DNA of 64,000 nucleotides from Prevotella sp. (GCA_015060535.1 SUYH01000006.1:124001-188000); one strand, 5' to 3'. Positions 28,606 to 38,871 are shown, counted from the first letter of the stretch. Notes: generated by a model from the letters alone, not told the origin. Program-made: numbers and translations.

Positions 28606-28648
28606 ATCGAACATCAATCGGACAACAGTGGGAGAACAGTGGGAGAAA
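28594..28648. repeat. 11-bp periodic tandem repeat (5 units; 22-bp higher-order copy)
   Basis: aatcggacaac / aatcgaacatc / aatcggacaac / agtgggagaac / agtgggagaaa. Confidence 0.75.
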
Positions 28649-28743
28649 GAACGAAGGAAGAAGAGAGCAAAGGTAAAGATGAAATGGAGTGCGATTTGAC
28701 AGGAATGAGAGTAGAATTAGCATACTACATAAAATATATTGTG

Positions 28744-29475
28744 ATGAAAAGGAAAGGAACAGGAAAAGGACTGATGGTTGTTGGCAGTATGCGAAAGGAC
28801 GGCATTACAACCTACATGAAGCAAGGCAGAATGATTGTACGGTCTGCAAATTCCATGGAGAGGCGCAGCAATACGCTGCCTCAGTTTATTCAACGGCAGA
28901 AAATGCGTCATTCCGTGGCGCTATGGAGGATGATGAAGTATTGTGAGCCGATGTTTACCAAAGGAACAACGGCTTATAACAACTTCCTGTCACTAGCCAA
29001 CCAATTGCCTGCGTTGTATGTAGAAAAGATCGTGATGGAAAACACCTCGTTCCTGATGCCAGGCATACCCGTAAGTGACGGTAACCTTCCGAAGATTAAA
29101 GAGGAGTTGGGCGAGGTGGACGGAATGCCAGCCCTGATTACTAATCTCAAGCCTCATGACTGGGAACCTTGGACGAAGTTATGGCTTTATACCGCCGTTC
29201 AGACTGGTGAATACAGAGATATTCACGTGCAGTTCAGCAAGCGCGAAGTATCTTGGGAAGAGATGACGGTGGTGGACGGACATTATGTATTGAAGTGTAA
29301 GGAATTCTCCGATGAGACAAAAGGCTGGGCACTGGTGTTGGTAAAAGGGGAACGCTGTTCGCCACAGGCCATTGTTACACGTTGTACGCTATACCAAAAG
29401 TACATGACAGAAGAAGCCTTAGAGAAAGCAGCAGAAAGCTATGGCGGACTCACTGGAATAAATAAATTTTTATAA
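28744..29475 (+). CDS. Hypothetical conserved-type protein
   Basis: Start at 28744 (MKRKGTGKGLMVVGSMRKDG...) preferred over 28507, because the extended N-terminus is translated from hairpin/repeat DNA. Confidence 0.65.
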   Translation: MKRKGTGKGLMVVGSMRKDGITTYMKQGRMIVRSANSMERRSNTLPQFIQRQKMRHSVALWRMMKYCEPMFTKGTTAYNNFLSLANQLPALYVEKIVMENTSFLMPGIPVSDGNLPKIKEELGEVDGMPALITNLKPHDWEPWTKLWLYTAVQTGEYRDIHVQFSKREVSWEEMTVVDGHYVLKCKEFSDETKGWALVLVKGERCSPQAIVTRCTLYQKYMTEEALEKAAESYGGLTGINKFL

Positions 29476-29502
29476 ATGGAACTCAAACTATTATAGGCTG
29501 AT

Positions 29503-31035
29503 ATGAAAATATTATTTAAGACTTTTGAATACATTGTGTCTGGAAGTTATCTTTGCATCGCCTTCGCCATTCTATGTACGAACAACGCTATGGCGCAGGA
29601 TTCACTGCAGACCAATATCACCTACGACCTAACAACGGAAGCCGCCTTTGGTACGGGCGACTTCACAGCTTATCAACTGGTGACGAATCGGCATCATGTG
29701 CTTGCAACCCGTCCCAACACGGCTTATCTGCGGGGTGCGGTCAACGTGGAACATTCATTCAACAAAGACTGGAAGCTGTCAGGGACCATCGATGCCATCG
29801 GTTCCCTGCATGCCGACCACAAAGCATACCTGCAGCAGTGTTATGCCAACCTCTCGTGGAAGAGTTTCTTCGTGGAGGCAGGAAGTCGTGAACAGAGGCC
29901 CGTATTGCGCGACGAACTTCTGTCGAGCGGTGCATTCACCAAGGGCTGTAATGCCAAGCCCATACCGCAAATTCATGTAGGCACGAAGGATTTCTGGACG
30001 ATACCATACACCAAGGGATGGTTACAGCTTAGTTTCGACTTCGGCTACGGAAAGTTTCTCGACAGCGACTATCAAGAGAAATTGTTCCTGCGCAACAGCA
30101 TCGGCAACAGGCACTATGCCACTGGCGTGCTCTATCATCAGAAGCACCTATACCTGCGATCTAATCCAAACAAAACCTTCGTCGTCACCATCGGTATCGA
30201 GCATGCAGCGCAATTTGGAGGCACAGGATATGAGATGAAGGACGGGGATCTGGTCAGCAAGAAGAAAGATTCTGGTTTGAAGGCTTTCTGGAAGATCATT
30301 CTGCCAGGCGGCGACAGCAACTACTTTAATAACAATGCACAAGAAGACTGGGTTTACGGCAACCACCTCGGTTCAATGACCGTACAGTTAGGCTGGAACA
30401 TCAACAAAGAGCATCTGTTGCAGGCATATCTCGATAATATTTTCGAAGACGGTTCTGGCATCCGAAAAAGTAATGGATGGGATGGCCTGTGGGGACTGCA
30501 GTATAGCAACAAATCAGCAGGCAGACAATATGTTCGTGGAGTTGTCTTTGAATATTTCCAAACCACCAACCAATGCGGTCCCCTGCACTATGATAGTGGT
30601 GACTATCCTGAACCTATCCGCAGTCAGATTACCGACTTGGTGACGGGCAACGACAACTACTACAACCACTCGTTCTATAACAGCTACGACCACTACGGTA
30701 TGGCTCTTGGCAATGCGCTGCTGACGTCACCAATATACAACAAGATGGGCTATAACGACTTTCGCGACACGCGCATAAAAGCCTGGCACATGGGAGTAAC
30801 TGGCGAAATCTGCGACCATGTGTCATATCTCGTCAAGGGTTCCTACCGCGAGGGTTGGGGCACTTACTGGAATCCGTTACCCAGCAAACACCACTCGATA
30901 GACGCCATATTCCAAGGCATCTACATACAGGGGCCTTGGAAGATCTCTGCTGCCTATGCTTTCGATGCAGGCAACGTCTATGGCGACTGTAACACGTTTA
31001 ACTTTAAAATTGGTTATCATGGCAAGATTCTTTAA
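29503..31035 (+). CDS. Capsule assembly Wzi-family outer membrane protein
   Basis: Signal peptide, beta-barrel-like, 'SFFVEAGSREQRPVLRD', position at end of EPS cluster. Confidence 0.72.
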   Translation: MKILFKTFEYIVSGSYLCIAFAILCTNNAMAQDSLQTNITYDLTTEAAFGTGDFTAYQLVTNRHHVLATRPNTAYLRGAVNVEHSFNKDWKLSGTIDAIGSLHADHKAYLQQCYANLSWKSFFVEAGSREQRPVLRDELLSSGAFTKGCNAKPIPQIHVGTKDFWTIPYTKGWLQLSFDFGYGKFLDSDYQEKLFLRNSIGNRHYATGVLYHQKHLYLRSNPNKTFVVTIGIEHAAQFGGTGYEMKDGDLVSKKKDSGLKAFWKIILPGGDSNYFNNNAQEDWVYGNHLGSMTVQLGWNINKEHLLQAYLDNIFEDGSGIRKSNGWDGLWGLQYSNKSAGRQYVRGVVFEYFQTTNQCGPLHYDSGDYPEPIRSQITDLVTGNDNYYNHSFYNSYDHYGMALGNALLTSPIYNKMGYNDFRDTRIKAWHMGVTGEICDHVSYLVKGSYREGWGTYWNPLPSKHHSIDAIFQGIYIQGPWKISAAYAFDAGNVYGDCNTFNFKIGYHGKIL

Positions 31036-31411
31036 ATATTTTCTCTTTTCACTTTTTGCGATTCACTTTTCAATTCTCATATCCTCTTGTCAAGAAGGAA
31101 GAGAAGCCGGCGATTTGCTAGGCCAGTGGCGCATGGATCATACCGATTCCAAATACATCAGTTTCTCTGGTTCCATTGTTTGGATAAAAGATCTTAACAT
31201 GGGTGGTGTCAATGGAAATTTCCAGCATATAGGCGACAGTCTGTTCATTCAATGTTATTCTGAAAAGGCCGAAAAAACAGACACCACACTCGTTGAAGAA
31301 TCATTTGGCTTCAAACCCTTTAATAATATCAGGGTAAAGATAGCTGCCTTGGATAACGACCAGCTCGTCATTACCAAAGGCAGCCAAACGTGGAGTCTCC
31401 ACAAATACTGA
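31019..31411 (+). CDS. Lipocalin-like lipoprotein
   Basis: MARFFKYFLFSLFAIHFSILISSCQEGREAGDLLGQWRMDHTDSKYISF; start moved to 31019, overlapping the wzi-like 3' end. Confidence 0.7.
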   Translation: MARFFKYFLFSLFAIHFSILISSCQEGREAGDLLGQWRMDHTDSKYISFSGSIVWIKDLNMGGVNGNFQHIGDSLFIQCYSEKAEKTDTTLVEESFGFKPFNNIRVKIAALDNDQLVITKGSQTWSLHKY

Positions 31412-31412
31412 T

Positions 31413-33461
31413 TTATTTCTTAATGCGGTAGATACGGAATGACATAGCAGGCAATTGATCTTTGATAACCGATAGTTTCTTGCCTGCTTCAACAGCTACA
31501 CTACCCTTCTTCGGAGTGATGAGTTCAGGATGCTGGATGCTGTTCTCATCATCCAAGCCTTGATGACTCAGAGTAAGCGTTTGTGCAGTTTCAGCACCCA
31601 TCATATCTTTCAGGTTTAGCGTAATGGGTTGCTCGCTCTTCGATGTGTTGACCACCTTAACAATGACCTCGTTGGCATCCTTATCGAAAGCAGCTGAGGC
31701 AAAGAGTCCGTTCTGGCCCTCCTGATTAGCTACAGGCTGCGGCTTGCCTTTCTTCGGACGATTGGTACTCACCATCGTCTTAGCTGGTGTGGTCAGCGAA
31801 AGCACATGGGTGCCCTTGTTGGTAGCATACATCTGTTGAACATAGTAGCTCACGGTCTTGAACATCTGTGTCTGGTCGTACCATATCTGGTCGGGACGCC
31901 ACTGCCATCCGTCGACATGGGCAAAGAGCGGAGCTGGTGTCGTCATGTGTACGATGTCGGCATTACGCTCAAATCCCGTCATATGGGCGGCCTCCAGGAT
32001 AGCAGCCTCATAGTGATTCCATTTCTTGCCCTTACCATGACAGGCATACTCACCGGCAAACACTTTCGGACCCTTGCGATCATACGAATCATAGCGCAGT
32101 CCGTGACTCAGGAACCAAGCCTCATTCCGGTAATAATGTTCGTCGTAGAGGTCTACTTTCAGTTCCTTCATACGGGGTTGTAGCAAGTCAAAGTCCCATC
32201 CCTCAGAGTTAGGACCTGTTGTTCCGATAAGCTTCAGCTTTGGATATTTTGCACGCAGGGCATCACAGAACTTCTTCAGTCGCTCAGTAAACACGGGGCC
32301 ATATCCACCATGTGCCTCGTCGTAGTCCCACTGCTCGTTACCCACACCAAGGAACTTCAGATTAAAGGGCGCGGGATGCCCCATATCAGCACGCACCTTA
32401 CCCCACTTCGTCGTGATGTCACCATTGGCAAACTCTACGAGGTCCAGCGCATCCTGAATATAGGAATCCAGATCGTCGAGTGCCACATGAACACCAGGCT
32501 TGGTTGGATTGCGATTCTGGAACTGGCAGCTCAATCCGCAAGAGATAACGGGCAAAGGTTCTGCACCGATATCCTCTGCCAACTGGAAAAATTCGAAGAA
32601 TCCCAGTCCATACGACTGATAGTAATCGGGGAAGTAGCGGTAGTCAAAAGTGTGCTCCCAGCGGTTCTGGTTCAACGGACGGTTCTCGACGGGACCAACC
32701 GAATTCTTCCACTGGTAGCGTGTGGCCAGGTCTGTTCCCTCCACGATACATCCACCGGGAAAGCGGAAGATACCGGGATGCAAATCCTCCAGCGCCTGGG
32801 CTAAGTCACGACGCATACCGTTTTCGCGATTCTTATAGGTATTGACCGGGAAGAGTGAGACGTGCTCCAGACAAACGCTGTTCGAGCTATTCAAGAAGAT
32901 GCGCAACTTGGCATGTTTTAAGGTCTTCCCAGCGGTCAGCGTAATGGTGTATTTCTTCCATTCCGTCGATGTAATGTCCAGTTTCTGCTCAGCAAACTCC
33001 TGACGCTCGTCCATTGAATTCTCCAGAATGAGCTGAACGCGAATGGCAGAGTTACCCTTAGGAGCCTTGGCCCATACAGAGAAACGGTACTGTTCTCCCT
33101 TCTTCACGCCGATGCCAAAGAATCCTTCATTCACAAGTCCCGTACGACGGTCTCGATGACCTGGGTCGCTCAGCTTCACATAGTGAGGACAGCGCTGGAA
33201 TGGTCCATCATCCTCAACATCGACATCACCAAAAGCCTGCCAGCCCATCAAGTGCTGGGGAAATTCAAACGAACGGTTCTTCACCAGTTCACCATACAGG
33301 CCACCATCGGCAGCATAGTTGATGTCCTCAAAAAAGATACCGTACATGGTCGACTGGATGGGAGCACCTAGCTTCGCTGTATTCACATCCATCGTCAGCT
33401 GTGCCATTGTAGCAAATGACGTGACCATGACGGTTGCTAATGATATCAATCTTTTATTCAT
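31413..33461 (-). CDS. Alpha-L-arabinofuranosidase (GH51)
   Basis: 'MYGIFFEDINYAADGGLYGELVKNRSFEF', 'FRFPGGCIVEG', 'FLGVGNEQWDYDEAHGGYG', 'FAGEYACHG'; signal peptide from Met at 33461. Confidence 0.93.
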   Translation of the reverse strand: MNKRLISLATVMVTSFATMAQLTMDVNTAKLGAPIQSTMYGIFFEDINYAADGGLYGELVKNRSFEFPQHLMGWQAFGDVDVEDDGPFQRCPHYVKLSDPGHRDRRTGLVNEGFFGIGVKKGEQYRFSVWAKAPKGNSAIRVQLILENSMDERQEFAEQKLDITSTEWKKYTITLTAGKTLKHAKLRIFLNSSNSVCLEHVSLFPVNTYKNRENGMRRDLAQALEDLHPGIFRFPGGCIVEGTDLATRYQWKNSVGPVENRPLNQNRWEHTFDYRYFPDYYQSYGLGFFEFFQLAEDIGAEPLPVISCGLSCQFQNRNPTKPGVHVALDDLDSYIQDALDLVEFANGDITTKWGKVRADMGHPAPFNLKFLGVGNEQWDYDEAHGGYGPVFTERLKKFCDALRAKYPKLKLIGTTGPNSEGWDFDLLQPRMKELKVDLYDEHYYRNEAWFLSHGLRYDSYDRKGPKVFAGEYACHGKGKKWNHYEAAILEAAHMTGFERNADIVHMTTPAPLFAHVDGWQWRPDQIWYDQTQMFKTVSYYVQQMYATNKGTHVLSLTTPAKTMVSTNRPKKGKPQPVANQEGQNGLFASAAFDKDANEVIVKVVNTSKSEQPITLNLKDMMGAETAQTLTLSHQGLDDENSIQHPELITPKKGSVAVEAGKKLSVIKDQLPAMSFRIYRIKK

Positions 33462-33486
33462 AATTTTATAGTAATACATCTCTAAT

Positions 33487-36400
33487 TTACTTATTGGATT
33501 TAATCTCGGGCCACCCGTCAGGTGTCCACAAGATAGGGCGCTGTACAAGGTATGCTGCACCATCTTGCGTTGCACTGTAGCCATGGCAGATGAATACATC
33601 CTTACCATCAAAGTGATATGCAGCGCTATGGCCTGCAGCCTCAAAGGATCGTTTGTCGCCCTCTAAGAAGAGAGTGCCTCCACCTTGTGCCATATCGCGG
33701 CCTTCGCGATCAATAAAGGGACCGGTCACCGACTTACTGCGTCCTACAGCGACGCGATAGTTGCTCTTGGCACCTCGGCAGCAGTAGTCCCACGACACGA
33801 AAAGGTAGTAGTAGCCACCATGCTTGAAGACGAAAGGCGCCTCAATGGCATTGGTGCCAGCAAACTTAGAAGTGGGGTTGGGTTCTGGCGCCTGATAGCC
33901 CTTAGGATAGCGGCGCGCAATAGTGCGTGGCTGCTGGCCTTTAGCCAAGTGCATGGTAGAGTCGAGGCGCGCCACCTGAATACCATCCCAAAATGAGCCC
34001 CAGAAGAGCCAAGGCTGGTCATCGTCATCAACCACGAAACAGGGATCGATAGCATTCCACTGGTCTCGTTTCTCGCGCGATGTGACAATGCAGCCCTCGT
34101 CGCTCCACAAAGGACTGTTAAGCGACTTGCTGCTCAGGAGTCCGATGACCGAGTTATTCTTACCGAATGTCGAACAGCTATAAGCCATCCACCAACGGTC
34201 ATGCCAACGGATGACATCGGGTGCCCAGACGTGGTGGTTGAATCCTGGCACTGAGTCGCGCGTCCACTGAGGGATGACACTCATAACGGGTTCATGACGC
34301 ATTGACCATTGCTTGCCATCCTGTGACGTCATGTGCTGGATACCCACACCAGTGGAATATAGGTGGTAGGTGCCATGCTCATGAGCCATCACAGGATCAT
34401 GGACAAAAGGGGAGTCGGTAGGGGCTGAAAGACCTTTGATGCGGATGATGTTCAGCGAATAAGCAGGAATTTCCACCTCGACCTGATTGCCCTCAGGTGA
34501 GAGTTCGTGCTGAGTGGGATAGATATTGGTGGGCTGCTGGAGGGTGTTCTCGTCCATACCGTCGACTGCAGCCAGTCTGATCAGTTTGGCACTCTTCACG
34601 GGGAAGTGGCTGATGTCGAGGCGGACGGTTGTCGTCTCACTGCCTGTATTGACTACCTTGATAATGAGCTCGCCAGTGGGCTCGTCAATCGTAGCCGACG
34701 AGAATATGCCGGGCTGTACATCAGCCTTCAATACGGTATCGAATACCAGTTCCTTGTCCAGCCAGCACTTTAGGCTGTCGCCAGCCATCTGGAACGTGAT
34801 GTCATACCAGCGTCCCGTCTCAATGCTGCCAGGCTTAGTCTCCATCTGTCCCTTACCGCCATTGGTGATGTGCTCGATGCCATGCTGGGTATTGCCCCAG
34901 CCGCCCAGATTCACCCAGTCGTAGTTCAGCGAGTCAACATAGTTGAAGACAATGATAAAACCCTCGTTGCCACTATCCTTGCGGGCACGGAACTTGACGG
35001 TATAATGGTCGGAAACTTCAGCACGACACATGGCCAAACACTGTTCGTACAGACTGGTCTGACTGACGCTTCCGTCAGCATTCTTCTGCCACTGGCCCGA
35101 CAGGAATTGGGGCTGTCCGGTCTTGGGCAGCGGATCGGGATGGGTAAACGATGCCTGTGTGGCCCATGTGGCAAAGCCGATACGCGACTTTGGCGGAGTG
35201 ACGGCAGTACGTCGCTGTAGGTTAACATTGCCCTGCTGTTCGACACGGACCACCTGAGTGCCCACATGCTGAGGCATGAGTTGCTGGACGTAATACGACG
35301 GAGTACCCATGACGCGGCTCGAGTTGAAACGTATCATGTCAGGACGCCACTTCGCATCATTTTCGTTGACGAAGATGGGGGCGTATGAGTTCAGGGGTAC
35401 GATGTCAGAGTTATTCTCCATGCCCATCATATAGACAGCCTCGCCCAAGGCTGCGTTCATATTACCTAAGTTGCCAAAGCCGCTGGTGACAGCATATTCG
35501 CCGACATAGATCTTCGGACCGCGGCGGTCGTAGCTGTCGTACTTGCGGAAAGCCTCAGTGAACCAAGCGGGATTGCGATAGTAGTGCTCGTCGAGCAGGT
35601 CAACAGGGAGCTGTGAGCCCCATTTGGGGTTGTCATCACCCCAAGCCACCACATTGCCAATCAGTTGCATCTTGGGGTATTTAGCCAGGATTGCCTTGCG
35701 GAACTGGTTGTAGCGCTCGTAGTAGTGGTCGCTTTGGTATTCGGCATTAGGCTGGTTATTCTCGTTGCCAATCTCGAGATACTCGATATTGAAAGGAACC
35801 GGATGACCGTTCTTGGCGCGCATGGCACCATACTTCGTCGTGACGTCGCCATTGGCATACTCTAAGGCTGCCAGCGTTTCGTCAATCCAAGGCTGAATCT
35901 GATCATAGGGCGTCATACCGCCATGCCACAGTCCGATGTTGACAACATAGAGCGGTTTAGCTCCCAGGTCCTCGGCCATCTGCAGGTATTCGTGGAAACC
36001 GATACCGTCGGTGGTACGGTAGCCCCAGTTGACATTCCAATGACCAGGACGTTCCTCGATAGGACCGATGGTACGCTCCCAGCGGAAAGCATTCTCAGGT
36101 GATAGCTGCCCCTCGACGAAACAGCCACCGGGGAAGCGCATGAACTTGGGATGCATCTCGTAGAGCATCTGTGCCAAGTCAGGACGTAGACCATTTTCAC
36201 GATTCTTGAACGTCGGTGGGAAAAGCGACACCACGTCGAGGTCGAGCATGCCCTTGCCGTCAAAGACCAGTGCGAACTGAGCCTGCGGATCGTTAGCAGT
36301 GCCTGTCAGCGTGGCCGTATATTTGGTCCATCCCTTATTCTTTTTAGCTATGGGGAAACCACTGACCACCGTTTGGGCATAAACAGTTGAGCCGTCCTTC

Positions 36401-36873
36401 GCACACAGCATGGCCTTAACAGTTCCATTGTATGTACCACGAGCAAAGAAAGAGAGTCGGTAAGTGCGCCCCTGTACGGTGTTAATACCCCAGAAACCCT
36501 CATTAACAATGCAGGCTGGAGTCTGAGATGTAGCGTGGACATTCAACTGAAGAGCGTTACCCTGAGCAGTATTCAGAAGTCTAACCTTTTTCGTGGGCTG
36601 TATGAGCGTGGCTGTAGCACCACCCTTAACAGTCCACCCCTGCATGTCGGCTGGCATTCCGTATGCAGGACCATCCTCGAACGAACGGTTTCGAATCAGC
36701 TCTGCATAAAGGCCTCCATCGGCAGCATGGTTGATGTCCTCAAAGAAGATACCATAATGCGTCGGGCTGATTTGGGGGCCTCGCTGGTTAGCATCAACAT
36801 GAATAAAAACCTGAGCACTGGCAACCACTGTTGCCAGCCCCCAGGTTAAAATTACTATTAATAAACTTCGCAT
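33487..36873 (-). CDS. GH51 alpha-L-arabinofuranosidase fused to C-terminal GH43 domain
   Basis: 1128 aa: N-terminal GH51 motifs ('GIFFEDINHAADGGLYAELIRNRSFE', 'YLEIGNENNQPNAEY', 'YVGEYAV'); C-terminal GH43 ('VHDPVMAHEHGTYHLYSTG', 'WAPDVIRWHDRWWMAYSCS', 'DPCFVVDDDDQPWLFWGSF'); LamG/DUF1080-like insertion between. Confidence 0.92.
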   Translation of the reverse strand: MRSLLIVILTWGLATVVASAQVFIHVDANQRGPQISPTHYGIFFEDINHAADGGLYAELIRNRSFEDGPAYGMPADMQGWTVKGGATATLIQPTKKVRLLNTAQGNALQLNVHATSQTPACIVNEGFWGINTVQGRTYRLSFFARGTYNGTVKAMLCAKDGSTVYAQTVVSGFPIAKKNKGWTKYTATLTGTANDPQAQFALVFDGKGMLDLDVVSLFPPTFKNRENGLRPDLAQMLYEMHPKFMRFPGGCFVEGQLSPENAFRWERTIGPIEERPGHWNVNWGYRTTDGIGFHEYLQMAEDLGAKPLYVVNIGLWHGGMTPYDQIQPWIDETLAALEYANGDVTTKYGAMRAKNGHPVPFNIEYLEIGNENNQPNAEYQSDHYYERYNQFRKAILAKYPKMQLIGNVVAWGDDNPKWGSQLPVDLLDEHYYRNPAWFTEAFRKYDSYDRRGPKIYVGEYAVTSGFGNLGNMNAALGEAVYMMGMENNSDIVPLNSYAPIFVNENDAKWRPDMIRFNSSRVMGTPSYYVQQLMPQHVGTQVVRVEQQGNVNLQRRTAVTPPKSRIGFATWATQASFTHPDPLPKTGQPQFLSGQWQKNADGSVSQTSLYEQCLAMCRAEVSDHYTVKFRARKDSGNEGFIIVFNYVDSLNYDWVNLGGWGNTQHGIEHITNGGKGQMETKPGSIETGRWYDITFQMAGDSLKCWLDKELVFDTVLKADVQPGIFSSATIDEPTGELIIKVVNTGSETTTVRLDISHFPVKSAKLIRLAAVDGMDENTLQQPTNIYPTQHELSPEGNQVEVEIPAYSLNIIRIKGLSAPTDSPFVHDPVMAHEHGTYHLYSTGVGIQHMTSQDGKQWSMRHEPVMSVIPQWTRDSVPGFNHHVWAPDVIRWHDRWWMAYSCSTFGKNNSVIGLLSSKSLNSPLWSDEGCIVTSREKRDQWNAIDPCFVVDDDDQPWLFWGSFWDGIQVARLDSTMHLAKGQQPRTIARRYPKGYQAPEPNPTSKFAGTNAIEAPFVFKHGGYYYLFVSWDYCCRGAKSNYRVAVGRSKSVTGPFIDREGRDMAQGGGTLFLEGDKRSFEAAGHSAAYHFDGKDVFICHGYSATQDGAAYLVQRPILWTPDGWPEIKSNK

Positions 36874-36896
36874 TTCCTGTTACTTCTTTTTACCTC

Positions 36897-38849
36897 TTAA
36901 TCTGCAGTTTGTTTATAACCCCAGATAGTGACACCCGTAGCACTGTCCAAAGCGGTGAAGCACGGTGTCTTGACATCGGTTGGCTCCAGGGTCTGCGGAA
37001 TCATCACACCCTTGAACTCCGAACCGAGCTTGATGGTGACGTACGACGTACCTGTCTTGGCAGTCCACGTACCCGTCAGCGCACCAGTGATCGTTCCGTC
37101 GGCATTCAGCGTGATATCTGTGGGAACGGCATATTCCTTCGATGCATGATCCAGACCGTAGCTGTGAACCAACAGCTTATACGTGCCGGGGATGTCTGCC
37201 GTAGCCACCTTCTGTGCAGCGGCAATACCTGCGCTCTTAATGCCTTCGCCGGTATACTCGAACGGTGCAGCCACCAGCCAGCCCTCCTCGTTCTGGTAAA
37301 CCTGGTGAACACGTACCTGATGACCCTCGCCCCACTCCTGGAAACGAGTGTGGTAAACCAGATAGGTGCGTCCATCGGGAGCTGCAATGATACTGTTGTG
37401 ACCTTGTGCACGCTCGCCAGAGGCCTCATTGGCACCACCTGTCAGCAGTTTGCCCCACATGGAGTAAGCACCAAGGATGTTCACACCACGGTTGCCGTCG
37501 TTAGCCGTAGGCCCGAAGTTCAGCAGATACTTGCTGTAAAGTGCCGAAGCCCCCTTGCTGTCAACATACGGCCCATCAGGATTCAACGAGCGGAACACGC
37601 GCATTTGATAACCACCAGCAGCCTCCAGACCACCGTATGTTACAAACAGGAAGTAATAGCCACCGATGTACTCGATATAGCTGGCCTCGCCTGAAACATA
37701 GTGCCCACCAGCTATCTTCTTGCCGAAGTAGGGGTCGGAGTTGTCGCCAGTCTCATAGGTCACATCATAGTCGCGCAGACCGGTCTCCTCGTCAAGTTCG
37801 AGCATGAAGATACCACCACTCCACGAGCCGTACGACATCCACAGCTTGCCCGTCTCGTCGTAGAAGACACAGGGGTCGATGGCGTTGGGCCAGTGATTGC
37901 CATAATTATCGGAGGGAGCATAACGGGCAGGCAGTGAAGCCTGTTCGCCAATCACAATCTCCAGATCGGTCGACTTATAGGAATCGCCCGAGCGGAATCC
38001 GCTCATCACGACGGGAGCCTGATAGCGGTAAGGTCCTGCGATGTTGTCAGCAGTCAGCATGATGATGCTCGAATACCAATGGTCGCCATTGACACTGAGG
38101 TACATACAATACTTACCCATCTTCTTGTTATAGATCACGTCGGGCGCCCACATGTTGCCATTGACATCGTAAGTGTCGCTGCCACGCTTCGACCACTCCA
38201 GAGCATTGAACGCGAAGTCGATTTCAGCCCCGCCCTTTTTCATCTTGGTCACCTGGGGAGTCGTAAATGCGTCAACATTGTCGGCATTCGTACTGGTAGC
38301 AGTAGCCCAAGGTGCGGTGAATGCCTCCCACGACATCAGATTGTTGCACCTGGCAGCAGCACGGTGTGAGCCAAAGATATAATAGGTGCTGGTAGCCTGA
38401 TCCCATACGATGCTGGGGTCATGCACCGAAACACGCTTCAGAGCCGACGGTCCCTCGGTCTGCGGATCGTCATCGACAGGTTCCGTAGCTGTTGTCGTGA
38501 ATGAAATCTCGTCAGAATATGCTACGTCGTAACTCGTCTGGGCGAAACCACGAACGTAGTAAGTCGTGCTCTTGGTCAGTCCGCCAATGGTCAGCACCAT
38601 ATTTTTGCTACCACCCATGACCTTATCGTCACTAATCGTCGGATTGGGCGATGTAGCGTAGCAGACACCACGATGGGTGATGTGCGAACCCGTAGCCGCC
38701 AGCGTGACAATGGCAGAGCTACCTTGTATGGAAGACACCGTGGGCGTGGTCACTGTCAGCGGGATGTTCACCTCGTCGATGTCGTTGCTACAGGCTGTCA
38801 GCATCATTCCGATGCTGAACAGCGCCAATAGTTTAGATATATATTTCAT
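36897..38849 (-). CDS. GH43 endo-arabinanase-like lipoprotein with N-terminal Fn3-like domain
   Basis: Lipobox 'LTACSNDIDE'; 'SVHDPSIVWDQATSTYYIFGSHRAA', 'MWAPDVIYNKKMGKYCMYLS', 'AIDPCVFYDETGKLWMSYGSWSGGIFMLELD'. Confidence 0.9.
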   Translation of the reverse strand: MKYISKLLALFSIGMMLTACSNDIDEVNIPLTVTTPTVSSIQGSSAIVTLAATGSHITHRGVCYATSPNPTISDDKVMGGSKNMVLTIGGLTKSTTYYVRGFAQTSYDVAYSDEISFTTTATEPVDDDPQTEGPSALKRVSVHDPSIVWDQATSTYYIFGSHRAAARCNNLMSWEAFTAPWATATSTNADNVDAFTTPQVTKMKKGGAEIDFAFNALEWSKRGSDTYDVNGNMWAPDVIYNKKMGKYCMYLSVNGDHWYSSIIMLTADNIAGPYRYQAPVVMSGFRSGDSYKSTDLEIVIGEQASLPARYAPSDNYGNHWPNAIDPCVFYDETGKLWMSYGSWSGGIFMLELDEETGLRDYDVTYETGDNSDPYFGKKIAGGHYVSGEASYIEYIGGYYFLFVTYGGLEAAGGYQMRVFRSLNPDGPYVDSKGASALYSKYLLNFGPTANDGNRGVNILGAYSMWGKLLTGGANEASGERAQGHNSIIAAPDGRTYLVYHTRFQEWGEGHQVRVHQVYQNEEGWLVAAPFEYTGEGIKSAGIAAAQKVATADIPGTYKLLVHSYGLDHASKEYAVPTDITLNADGTITGALTGTWTAKTGTSYVTIKLGSEFKGVMIPQTLEPTDVKTPCFTALDSATGVTIWGYKQTAD

Positions 38850-38871
38850 AATACAATTCTATTTTTAAAAA

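Noticed and set aside
36831-37694. 287-aa plus-strand ORF
   Set aside because: Antisense to the GH43 gene, which is clearly coding.
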